A stretch of 6,865 nt of DNA from an uncultured Ignavibacteriales bacterium. GTDB taxonomy: Bacteria; Bacteroidota; Ignavibacteria; Ignavibacteriales; Ignavibacteriaceae. The stretch spans positions 1-6,865 of the forward strand of contig CAJXGP010000109.1 in assembly GCA_913053915.1 (NCBI GenBank), written 5' to 3'. The notes beneath the pieces are model-generated. The model searched no databases, had not been told where the DNA came from, and saw only the letters and a program-made list of their open reading frames with translations. Positions 1 through 5,027 of this stretch are shown in pieces. The position numbers and the translations under genes are program-made. Numbering within the stretch: position 1 is the stretch's first letter; every line of letters starts with the position of its first letter.

Positions 1-1
1 C

Positions 2-481
2 GATCTAAAAACCCTTTATGAAGCCCAAGGATTTGAAAGTGTTACTACGTATATTCAGAGTGGTAATGTGATCTTTGAGTCAAAGGGTTTGAATAAGGAA
101 GATTTAAAGAAAACCATAGAAAAGGCCATTAAAGAGAAATACACATTTCATGTACAGGTGAATATCCGAACCAACAAAGAATTAAAAGGGATTGTGGATA
201 ATTGCCCATATAAAGAGGCAAAGGTAGAAGGAAATGGCACTAAGATTCTAGTAACATTTTTGCAGTCTACTCCTTCTAATCAAAAACAGGAGATACTTCT
301 GGGGTATGTAAAATCTCCAGAAAGGTTAACTATTCAAGGTAATGAGGTATATTTATATTGCCCAAATGGTTATGGAAAAAGCAAATTATCAAATACATTT
401 CTGGAAAATAAGCTCGGCATATCGGCAACAACAAGAAATTGGAAAAGTGTAAAAAAGTTGTATGAATTGTCTATGAACTAA
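2..481 (+). CDS. DUF1697 family protein, 5'-truncated by window edge
   Basis: This is the C-terminal part of a DUF1697 protein. The reading frame is open from base 2 to the TAA at 479-481, giving about 159 residues. The N-terminus, where the family usually carries a 'LLRGINVGG'-like opening, lies outside the window. The diagnostic stretch is at the very start: a 'GFESVTTYIQSGNVIF' segment (bases about 29-79), a close match to the conserved family core. The frame must be read from base 2, because a GTG at 68 would cut through this core and is not the true start. DUF1697 is a small cytoplasmic family with no firmly established biochemical role, so I assign no function. No signal peptide or membrane segment is visible in the part present. 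The stop codon lies inside a 7-bp hairpin (479-498). Confidence 0.88.
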   Translation, partial: DLKTLYEAQGFESVTTYIQSGNVIFESKGLNKEDLKKTIEKAIKEKYTFHVQVNIRTNKELKGIVDNCPYKEAKVEGNGTKILVTFLQSTPSNQKQEILLGYVKSPERLTIQGNEVYLYCPNGYGKSKLSNTFLENKLGISATTRNWKSVKKLYELSMN

Positions 482-498
482 TGTTGCACATAACATTA
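479..498. repeat. Perfect 7-bp hairpin overlapping the DUF1697 stop codon
   Basis: TAATGTT (479-485) and AACATTA (492-498) are perfect reverse complements around a 6-base loop. The first three bases of the stem are the stop codon of the preceding gene. No run of T follows, so this is not a standard intrinsic terminator. It could weakly stabilise the 3' end of the transcript. Confidence 0.5.
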
Positions 499-502
499 TA
501 AA

Positions 503-540
503 GGATTCGGTATGCCATAGGCATTCTTTTGAAACAATCC
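503..540 (+). terminator. Possible weak terminator after the DUF1697 gene
   Basis: A 5-bp stem, ATGCC (512-516) and GGCAT (520-524) with a 3-base loop, is followed at once by TTCTTTT. An outer pair GGATT (503-507) and AATCC (536-540) encloses it. The stem is short and the T tract is interrupted, so termination here is only a suggestion. It sits where a terminator for the preceding plus-strand gene would be expected. Confidence 0.3.
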
Positions 541-578
541 TGTGCTCCTGCTAAAAAGAAGTGGGAACTAAGGATAAA

Positions 579-656
579 CTAAGGCGGAAAGCGGCACGCC
601 GTGCAGTATTTGTAATAGCAATGAAAAGTAATACGATTGATTATTGCTGTGTACAT
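579..656 (-). CDS. Candidate 25-residue Cys-containing small ORF (speculative)
   Basis: On the minus strand an ATG (654-656) is preceded by a perfect GGAGG (complement of 662-666) with a 5-base gap, the strongest ribosome binding site in the intergenic region. The ORF runs 25 codons to a TAG at 579-581. The product has a His-Cys pair at residues 12-13 and further Cys at 18 and 21, giving a CxxC at 18-21. I recognise no family. A short ORF like this can easily arise by chance. The case rests only on the ribosome binding site and on the hairpin that partly covers it. Confidence 0.18.
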   Translation of the reverse strand: MYTAIINRITFHCYYKYCTACRFPP

Positions 657-782
657 TATTGCCTCCGATTTGTTTATAAATTGTGTTTATTAAATTTATC
701 GGAAATATATAATTTGTAACAAAAGTAAATGTTGTTTTTGATAACCTGGTGGGTTAGCCCAAGAAATCTTCCGCTTTGCGCC
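583..782. repeat. Inverted repeat pair flanking about 200 bp
   Basis: GGCGGAAAGCGG at 583-594 and the reverse complement of 771-782 (GGCGCAAAGCGG) agree at 11 of 12 positions. The similarity does not extend inward or outward. The arms are GC-rich in an AT-rich region. They could bound a degenerate small element, but I found no target-site duplication and no transposase between them. Confidence 0.35.
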
Positions 783-784
783 TG

Positions 785-804
785 CCCGCAGTCTTTCCGG
801 CGGG
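785..804. repeat. GC-rich stem-loop
   Basis: CCCGC (785-789) pairs with GCGGG (800-804) around a 10-base loop, nested in a longer AGCCC (756-760) and GGGCT (804-808) near-pairing. It resembles the imperfect GC-rich interspersed hairpins found between genes in many Bacteroidota-type genomes. No run of T follows. Confidence 0.35.
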
Positions 805-838
805 GGCTTAGTTCAACATATTATTCCACTCCTCTAAG

Positions 839-972
839 ACCTAAATTGAGCATTTGTAATGTAAAATTAATAAAACCATGTCATTGCAAGAACCTATATG
901 GTTAGGAACCCACCAAAAGTGCCGAGTCGCTTACGCTTCTCACAATGACAATCAAGAATCGTTCAATTTAGA
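839..972. repeat. Nested palindromic intergenic repeat element
   Basis: The inner arms TGTCATTGCAAGAA (879-892) and TTCTCACAATGACA (937-950) are reverse complements at 12 of 14 positions. Outside them, CTAAATTGA (841-849) and TCAATTTAG (963-971) are perfect 9-bp reverse complements. The interior includes 'GTCGCTTACGCTTCTC'. The 'GTCATTGC...GCAATGAC' style of arm is typical of interspersed palindromic repeats seen between genes in many bacterial genomes. It lies downstream of the minus-strand gene ending at 1002 and could act as a transcript-end hairpin for it. Confidence 0.6.
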
Positions 973-1001
973 TTTAATAAGTTTCTATAATTTTTATTTG
1001 T

Positions 1002-1520
1002 TTATTTACCTTGTTCTACTCTAACTCTCATTCTCATTCTTTTTCCCATTTTTCTTCCATGCATAGGACGATGCATTTTTTCCTGATGAAATAGAGAATA
1101 CTTATTCCAAATTTTTTGCTGTTTAGGAGTAAGAACATAATAAACATCCATCAAATGATTAGCTTTTTCCAAAGCCATTTCATCACGGAACTTATTCATC
1201 TTTTCAACACCGGAGATAACATTTTTTCGGTTTATTTCACCTTTGATTTTCAGGTCTCTCATGTTAAGTCCTTCTTTCAGTAAAGCTGCCCTAAGATCAA
1301 TCATCTCTTTTTGAAAATTAATTTTTAATAGTGCCATCTTTACTTCTTGTTGTTTTGTCAAATTCAACCGCTTCCAAATTCTCTCTTTATTTTGCTTCAT
1401 GAAAAAAGAATGATTTTTCATCCTAACGGGACGGTTAGGCATTCTTTGTGAATATGAATCTATCGTAAATACCGATGCAAAAAGAAAAAATATTATCAAT
1501 GCAACTAATGACCTTTTCAT
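1002..1520 (-). CDS. Spy/CpxP-like periplasmic LTxxQ protein with Arg/Met/His-rich tail
   Basis: This is a 172-residue exported protein of the Spy/CpxP/LTxxQ type. A Lys/Arg start and hydrophobic stretch (about residues 4-19) form a Sec signal peptide with likely cleavage before Gln25 (SYS|Q). The mature part is highly charged and helical. It has two LTxxQ-type motifs, LTKQQ at 54-58 and LTPKQ at 130-134, in the usual early and late positions of the family. In known members the LTxxQ motifs mark an all-helical, dimeric periplasmic chaperone or stress sensor (Spy, CpxP), and related folds sense metals (CnrX, ZraP). The C-terminus (about 145-168) is rich in His, Met and Arg and includes 'RMRMRVRV'; metal binding there is inference. 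A GGAG ribosome binding site (complement of 1527-1530) lies 6 bases before the ATG. The gene is divergent from the ECF sigma operon and probably belongs to the same regulon. Confidence 0.8.
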   Translation of the reverse strand: MKRSLVALIIFFLFASVFTIDSYSQRMPNRPVRMKNHSFFMKQNKERIWKRLNLTKQQEVKMALLKINFQKEMIDLRAALLKEGLNMRDLKIKGEINRKNVISGVEKMNKFRDEMALEKANHLMDVYYVLTPKQQKIWNKYSLFHQEKMHRPMHGRKMGKRMRMRVRVEQGK

Positions 1521-1547
1521 CTTTTTCTCCTAATTTATATTTAAAAA

Positions 1548-1574
1548 ATTTTATTATTTACATAACTTTGACAA
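1548..1574 (-). promoter_or_regulatory. Candidate promoter for the minus-strand LTxxQ gene
   Basis: On the minus strand, TTGTCA (complement of 1569-1574) is followed after 15 bases by TAAAAT (complement of 1548-1553). These match the sigma70 consensus at 5/6 each, but the spacer is short. The -35 overlaps that of the candidate plus-strand promoter. Housekeeping promoters in Bacteroidota differ from this consensus, so the call is tentative. Confidence 0.35.
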
Positions 1575-1597
1575 TAGGGCGAAGCAACAGGTTTAAA
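1568..1597 (+). promoter_or_regulatory. Candidate promoter for the sigma factor operon
   Basis: A perfect TTGACA (1568-1573) is followed after 18 bases by TTTAAA (1592-1597), a 4/6 match to TATAAT. Transcription would start near 1604, leaving a leader of roughly 57 bases before the ATG at 1661. An ECF-type autoregulated promoter could also lie in this 140-bp gap, but its consensus is not known for this factor. Confidence 0.38.
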
Positions 1598-1660
1598 AGA
1601 AAAAATATTTAAACTACTTTATGCCTGCGGTTGTCTAAATATACAATGTAATATAGCACT

Positions 1661-2218
1661 ATGATTGATACTCAAGAGGATTTTGAATTAGTACGAAGTT
1701 TTATTAATGGTAATGAAAATGCATTTAATAAATTAGTACACAAGTATCAACAAAAAATATATTGGCATGCGAGAAAAATGACGGGAAATCATTTAGATGC
1801 CGATGAAGTTGTCCAGGAAGTGTTGTTGGTTCTTTATAATAAATTGAAGGATTTTAAATTTCAGTCTTCACTTTATACATGGATTTATAAAATTACCAGT
1901 ACTAGAAGTATCAATCAAATTAATAAAAGAAAAGTCAGAAGATTTTTTTCAATAGATGATAATATTAAAAAAAATATACGTAGTTCCGAAAACATTATTG
2001 AAAACTTGGAAACAAAAGAAAAATTGGAGAAACTGGATAAAATCATTCAAAAGCTTCCTGCAAGGCAAAGAGAGATATTCTTATTGAGAAATTACGAAGG
2101 TTTAAGTTACAAAGATATTGCAAATATAACGGGAAAAACCATCGGAGGATTAAAAGCAAATTATTTTCATGCGATGCAAAAAATTACGGAGATGATGAAA
2201 AAAAATGAAGACTATTGA
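1661..2218 (+). CDS. ECF (extracytoplasmic function) RNA polymerase sigma factor
   Basis: This 185-residue protein has the two-domain layout of an ECF sigma-70 factor. Region 2 covers about residues 21-92, with the 'DADEVVQEV' core at 46-54 and the '(S)LYTWIYKI' segment near 71-78 used in -10 recognition and core binding. Region 4 covers about 122-175 and begins with the conserved 'LPARQREIFLLR', followed by a helix-turn-helix 'GLSYKDIANITGKT' (147-160). The usual 'GTVKSRLxRAR' recognition end is replaced by 'IGGLKANYFHAMQKI', a variant of the DNA-reading helix. The chosen ATG lacks a clear ribosome binding site. The in-frame ATG at 1646 is followed directly by TAA and cannot be the start. 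The stop overlaps the next gene by 14 bases, indicating translational coupling. The factor is probably held by the downstream membrane protein and activated by an envelope signal. Confidence 0.93.
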   Translation: MIDTQEDFELVRSFINGNENAFNKLVHKYQQKIYWHARKMTGNHLDADEVVQEVLLVLYNKLKDFKFQSSLYTWIYKITSTRSINQINKRKVRRFFSIDDNIKKNIRSSENIIENLETKEKLEKLDKIIQKLPARQREIFLLRNYEGLSYKDIANITGKTIGGLKANYFHAMQKITEMMKKNEDY

Positions 2219-2816
2219 TAAAATTATATTATATATTGACGGACAAATGGATCCGAATGAAAAGCTTCTTTTTGAAGAGAAATTAAAAAATTCTGCTCAG
2301 CTCAGAAAGGAACTTGAAAAGTATAAAAACTTTTTAAATGAGCTGAAAAACTTGAATGAAGTAAAGATCGATGAAAATTACTTTATCCGGACTGTACCTA
2401 ATTTTCGTGAGACACTGAAAAAGAAAAATCAATCGAAGTTTTCACCTGAATTTGCACTTGGTCTTTCAGCATTAGCTGCTGTATTGATAGTTTTAATTTT
2501 GGTGATAAATAAACCTGTAGTTTTTAATAAACCCGGTACAAGCTTATTAACCTGGCAACTAACGCCGAACGAATTATCCGAAGCGATAAAAATGTACGGA
2601 AATCAAATAAATATCGAATATCCGCCTCAATCGGAATCGGCTCATTATGATTCGGTTTTAGATACGCTAATCTTAAACGAATTAAACGGGACTGACGAAT
2701 CGAAAAATTATATTCAATCTTATGTAAACATTGGATTAAATAATATAATTCAAAATATGAATGGAAAAGAGGCTGATCGAATTTACAAGGAATTATTAAA
2801 CAAAAGGATTTATTAG
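2205..2816 (+). CDS. Putative membrane anti-sigma factor
   Basis: This 203-residue protein has one hydrophobic transmembrane helix at about residues 83-102. The N-terminal part (1-80) is cytoplasmic, charged and helical. It opens with 'IDKIILYIDGQMDPNEKLLFEEKL', similar in style to zinc-finger-type anti-sigma domains, but the protein has no cysteine, so the classical zinc site (HxxxCxxC) is absent. The C-terminal 100 residues would face the periplasm and match no family I recognise. Its position, overlapping the end of the ECF sigma gene by 14 bases, is the main argument for an anti-sigma role. A GGAG at 2188-2191 sits 13 bases before the ATG, inside the sigma gene. Only 9 bases separate its stop from the next gene. 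Function is inferred from context and topology rather than sequence match. Confidence 0.72.
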   Translation: MKTIDKIILYIDGQMDPNEKLLFEEKLKNSAQLRKELEKYKNFLNELKNLNEVKIDENYFIRTVPNFRETLKKKNQSKFSPEFALGLSALAAVLIVLILVINKPVVFNKPGTSLLTWQLTPNELSEAIKMYGNQINIEYPPQSESAHYDSVLDTLILNELNGTDESKNYIQSYVNIGLNNIIQNMNGKEADRIYKELLNKRIY

Positions 2817-2825
2817 GGTAATATT

Positions 2826-3302
2826 ATGAAAAAAGTATTTGTATTCGTATTATTATTGTCTTTCATATCGGCAAGCGCATTTGCTCAAATGCATCGCAGA
2901 ATGAATGAAGTAAGGAAAAAAATAGAAGATCTTGAAAAAATCAAATTACTTGATGTACTGCATCTCGATGAACCCACAATGTTAAAATTCTTCCTCAGAC
3001 GTGATAATTATCAAAGACAAATAATGCAGTTAAATAAATCACAGGAAGGAGTTTTACAACAAATGGAGTTACAACTTGAGACTAAAAACGGAAAGAAAAA
3101 TGTTCGATTAATAAATAAACTCATTAATAAATACCTTTCAATACAGGAAAAGATAGCGGATAAAAGGGCTGAATTTATTAAATCGGTATCGGATATTTTG
3201 ACGCCTAATCAAATTGCAAAGTATTTGATATTCGAAAAAAAATTCAAAGAAGAACTGAGAAATTTGTTTTTCCGAAATCGGATGAGAATGCGTATAAAGT
3301 GA
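2826..3302 (+). CDS. Small periplasmic LTxxQ-type protein, likely sensor or chaperone of the sigma operon
   Basis: This 158-residue exported helical protein starts with a clear Sec signal peptide (hydrophobic core about 4-17, cleavage expected at AFA|Q21). The mature chain is a long charged helical hairpin. A LTPNQ motif at 125-129 matches the second LTxxQ position of the Spy/CpxP family; the first position is represented only by 'LHLDEPTML' near 45-53. Such proteins are known as periplasmic stress chaperones or metal sensors (Spy, CpxP, CnrX). It is the third gene of the sigma/anti-sigma operon, 9 bases after the anti-sigma stop, with an AGGG overlapping that stop as likely ribosome binding site. 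The last residues, 'RNRMRMRIK', echo the tail of the divergent LTxxQ protein at 1002-1520. It has no cysteine. It may report envelope stress or metal to the anti-sigma protein, but the ligand cannot be read from sequence. Confidence 0.75.
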   Translation: MKKVFVFVLLLSFISASAFAQMHRRMNEVRKKIEDLEKIKLLDVLHLDEPTMLKFFLRRDNYQRQIMQLNKSQEGVLQQMELQLETKNGKKNVRLINKLINKYLSIQEKIADKRAEFIKSVSDILTPNQIAKYLIFEKKFKEELRNLFFRNRMRMRIK

Positions 3303-3319
3303 TGTATTGCACATGAATT

Positions 3320-3349
3320 CCGATGCGGATGAATAATAAATCGGTTTTT
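3320..3349 (+). terminator. Possible weak terminator of the sigma operon
   Basis: CCGAT (3320-3324) and ATCGG (3340-3344) form a 5-bp stem followed directly by five T. The 15-base loop is long and the stem weak, so efficiency is doubtful. The position, just after the last gene of the operon, fits. Confidence 0.33.
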
Positions 3350-3353
3350 GGGG

Positions 3354-3382
3354 TTGATTTTATTGTTTAACAACCATATTTT
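3354..3382 (+). promoter_or_regulatory. Candidate promoter for tRNA-Leu
   Basis: TTGATT (3354-3359) is followed after 17 bases by TATTTT (3377-3382), each a 4/6 match to the sigma70 consensus. Transcription would start about 7 bases before the mature tRNA. The match is modest. Confidence 0.28.
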
Positions 3383-3396
3383 TCGCCAATAATTAA

Positions 3397-3480
3397 GCGG
3401 AAGTGGTGGAATCGGTATACACGCTATCTTGAGGGGGTAGTGCCTGCTTGGGCGTGCGGGTTCAAGTCCCGTCTTCCGCA
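3397..3480 (+). tRNA. tRNA-Leu (anticodon GAG)
   Basis: This is a complete class II tRNA of 84 bases. The acceptor arms GCGGAAG (3397-3403) and CTTCCGC (3473-3479) pair perfectly, with discriminator A at 3480. The D stem is GTG/CAC (3406-3408, 3420-3422). The anticodon stem is 3424-3428 with 3436-3440 (one G-U pair), and the loop holds GAG at 3431-3433, reading CUC and CUU leucine codons. The long variable arm has a GCC/GGC stem (3442-3444, 3451-3453). The T arm is 3456-3472 with loop TTCAAGT. The CCA end is not encoded (the next bases are CTA), so it must be added after transcription. An antisense ORF across this site is only its shadow. Confidence 0.97.
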
Positions 3481-3527
3481 CTATAAATTCACGTTAAACA
3501 TACATAAAAAATATAAGGAAGATACTC

Positions 3528-4292
3528 ATGAAAATATTATTTAGCGTATCTTATTGCTTGCTTTTTTTATTCATAGCAACCAATCTTTCAATTGCCCAAA
3601 CTATGAAACCCGATGCAGCCAGGTTGTATAACGAAGGCAATAAATTTTTAAAAGAGGGAAAATATCAACAGGCTATCGGCGTTTATGATAAAGCTCTTAA
3701 AATCCAGGAAGATTTTCGGACTTTCTATCAACGTGGAGTCGCTCTTAAAAATACAGGTAAGCTTAAAGAAGCTAAAGATTCATTTGAATCTAGTATTAAG
3801 GCGAAACCGGATTTTGCCCTCGCTTACAATGCGTTGGGCGGTATATATTTTGCAATGGGAAAATATCAAAAAGCTGCTGATAATTTCCAAAAAGTTGTGG
3901 ATATGACTAAGAATAAAATCGTTAAAGAAAAGGTACAGAAAAACATTGCATTTGCCTATGCGAAATTGGGTGATAATGCCGTTTCACAAGGAAACCCAAA
4001 AAAAGCAATAACTTATCTTAAAAAAGCTGTTGAAAATAGTAATTATGACGCTGCATATCTTTCTTTGGCTAAAATTTATTCCGAAACAGGTAAGTATGAT
4101 AGTTCCTTGAAAGCTGCCGAAAATGCATTGAAATACAGAACAACAATTGGTGAAGGCGGTCCTTACTATTATATGGGAGTTGCGTATAAGAAAAAAGGAA
4201 ATATTGCAGAAGCTAAAAAAATGTTCGATATCGCAAAAAAAGATCCAAGATATAAAAGATTGGCGAAGTATGAATTAACGGCGTTAAGGTAA
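3528..4292 (+). CDS. Exported tetratricopeptide repeat (TPR) protein
   Basis: This 254-residue protein carries a Sec signal peptide (hydrophobic core about 3-18, likely cleavage SIA|Q24) followed almost entirely by TPR units. Repeats are visible at about 30-63 ('YNEGNKFLKEGKYQQAIGVY'), 64-96, 97-128 ('ALGGIYFAMGKYQKAADNF'), 141-174, 175-206 and 213-243, each with the Gly-Tyr/Ala pattern and a closing Lys-Pro or similar turn. TPR arrays form a helical solenoid that binds other proteins, so this is probably a periplasmic scaffold; the partner is unknown. An AAGGAAG (3515-3521) lies 6 bases before the ATG, a good ribosome binding site for this region. It begins 47 bases after the tRNA with no terminator between, so some transcription may come through the tRNA. 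A strong terminator follows the gene. Confidence 0.9.
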   Translation: MKILFSVSYCLLFLFIATNLSIAQTMKPDAARLYNEGNKFLKEGKYQQAIGVYDKALKIQEDFRTFYQRGVALKNTGKLKEAKDSFESSIKAKPDFALAYNALGGIYFAMGKYQKAADNFQKVVDMTKNKIVKEKVQKNIAFAYAKLGDNAVSQGNPKKAITYLKKAVENSNYDAAYLSLAKIYSETGKYDSSLKAAENALKYRTTIGEGGPYYYMGVAYKKKGNIAEAKKMFDIAKKDPRYKRLAKYELTALR

Positions 4293-4313
4293 TACCCGGC
4301 TTATTCTTTCATT

Positions 4314-4350
4314 AAACCCTCGCTGAAAACGAGGGTTTTTTCTTTTTTTA
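4314..4350 (+). terminator. Strong intrinsic terminator after the TPR gene
   Basis: AAACCCTCG (4314-4322) and CGAGGGTTT (4330-4338) form a perfect 9-bp stem with a 7-base loop, running into a T-rich tract (4336-4349). This is the clearest terminator in the window and separates the TPR gene from the following cluster. Confidence 0.93.
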
Positions 4351-4360
4351 AAATTATCTT

Positions 4361-5011
4361 ATGGCTGATAACCTAAAATTTCCGGAATATTTTAAATCGC
4401 TCAATTCGAATTTAATCTTTTCATTAATTTCGGCTGCCTCTGTTTTGAGAAAAGAACAATTGTTACGTAAAGCATTGTTGTTTTGCAAAAAAAATAATGT
4501 TAGTACAACTAAAATTTATGAAACATTGTTGCAAACTTATCTTTTTGCCGGTTTTCCTTCTGCTTTAAATTCTTTGAAAATATTTTCCGAATATTTCCCT
4601 TCAAACAATAGACAAATATCAAGCGCACCTATCAAGGTTCTGCGAAAAAAAGGTAAAATAATAAACAAAAAAATATATGGCGATAAGCAGGGGAAATTAC
4701 TGGCTAATATCAAAATTTTTTCACCTGAACTATCTGAATGGCTTTTAATAGAAGGATATGGGAAAGTATTAAGCCGAAGAGGAATGCAATTAAAAGAAAG
4801 AGAATTGTCCATTATTACTATTTTATCGGTGCAAAAATTTGAATCTCAGCTTTATTCGCATATTAATGGTGCTTACAAATTGGGTGTTCCTATTAAGGAA
4901 ATTTATGAATCAATTGAGATGTTAAACAAAATCGGTGAAAAACAATTATCAAAGTTCGGATTAAATGTTCTTCGGAAATATAAAATTAGAAACGGAATAC
5001 TACTTAAGTGA
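4361..5011 (+). CDS. Carboxymuconolactone decarboxylase (CMD)-like family protein
   Basis: This 216-residue protein appears to be built from two CMD-type helical units. The first (about 48-76) contains 'YETLLQTYLFAGFPSALNSL'. The second (about 112-190) contains 'SPELSEWLLIEGYGKVLSR', then 'LKERELSIITILSVQKFESQ' and 'LYSHINGAYKLGVPIKEIYE', the CMD core. In AhpD-type members this core carries a redox CxxC. Here that position reads 'ESQLYSH', keeping His167 but no cysteine, so an AhpD peroxidase role is unlikely. The protein resembles the non-redox branch of the family, whose substrate I cannot name. It is cytoplasmic with no signal peptide. The ATG follows the T tract of the upstream terminator closely and has no clear ribosome binding site. 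It is the first gene of a plus-strand cluster with the DUF92 remnant and the TPR gene at 5632. Confidence 0.8.
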   Translation: MADNLKFPEYFKSLNSNLIFSLISAASVLRKEQLLRKALLFCKKNNVSTTKIYETLLQTYLFAGFPSALNSLKIFSEYFPSNNRQISSAPIKVLRKKGKIINKKIYGDKQGKLLANIKIFSPELSEWLLIEGYGKVLSRRGMQLKERELSIITILSVQKFESQLYSHINGAYKLGVPIKEIYESIEMLNKIGEKQLSKFGLNVLRKYKIRNGILLK

Positions 5012-5027
5012 AAAAATTGAATTGCGA

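Larger units (their letters stand above)
482..1001. other. 520-bp intergenic region rich in inverted repeats, no convincing long gene
   Basis: No frame on either strand gives a recognisable protein here. The region contains many dyads: 479-498, 512-524, a GCACG/CGTGC palindrome at 594-604, an 11/12 inverted pair at 583-594 and 771-782, TCCGAT/ATCGGA at 664-669 and 698-703, a CCCGC/GCGGG stem at 785-804, and the nested element at 839-972. A GC-rich patch at about 768-808 stands out from the AT-rich surroundings. The pattern looks like accumulated interspersed repeats or recombination debris between the DUF1697 gene and the convergent minus-strand gene. I saw no transposase remnant. Confidence 0.6.

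Noticed and set aside
482..760. Possible integron attC site after the DUF1697 gene (TTGCACATAAC near the stop, GTTAGCC at 754-760)
   Set aside because: The half-sites fit the RYYYAAC and GTTRRRY consensus poorly, the span is long for one attC, and no integrase or second cassette is visible.
482..1001. CRISPR array or tandem repeats
   Set aside because: The region has inverted repeats but no regularly spaced direct repeats of constant length.
1621..1651. Upstream mini-ORFs in the sigma leader (five codons from 1621; ATG-TAA at 1646)
   Set aside because: They lack ribosome binding sites and are short enough to be chance in AT-rich DNA. An attenuation role is possible but unsupported.
3209..3481. 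Antisense ORF of 90 codons across the tRNA-Leu and the end of the LTxxQ gene
   Set aside because: It starts inside the tRNA and overlaps a well-supported gene. Its N-terminus is simply the tRNA read backwards, a known source of false proteins.
3397..3527. tRNA-Leu as an integration site for a mobile element
   Set aside because: No duplicate of the tRNA 3' end, integrase or foreign-looking block is seen downstream within the window.
3685..3906. Plus-strand ORF of 73 codons inside the TPR gene
   Set aside because: It is an out-of-frame shadow of the TPR repeats, rich in Lys and Leu from codon shift.
4537..4812. Antisense ORF of 91 codons inside the CMD gene
   Set aside because: It is fully contained in an intact, recognisable gene and has no upstream signal.
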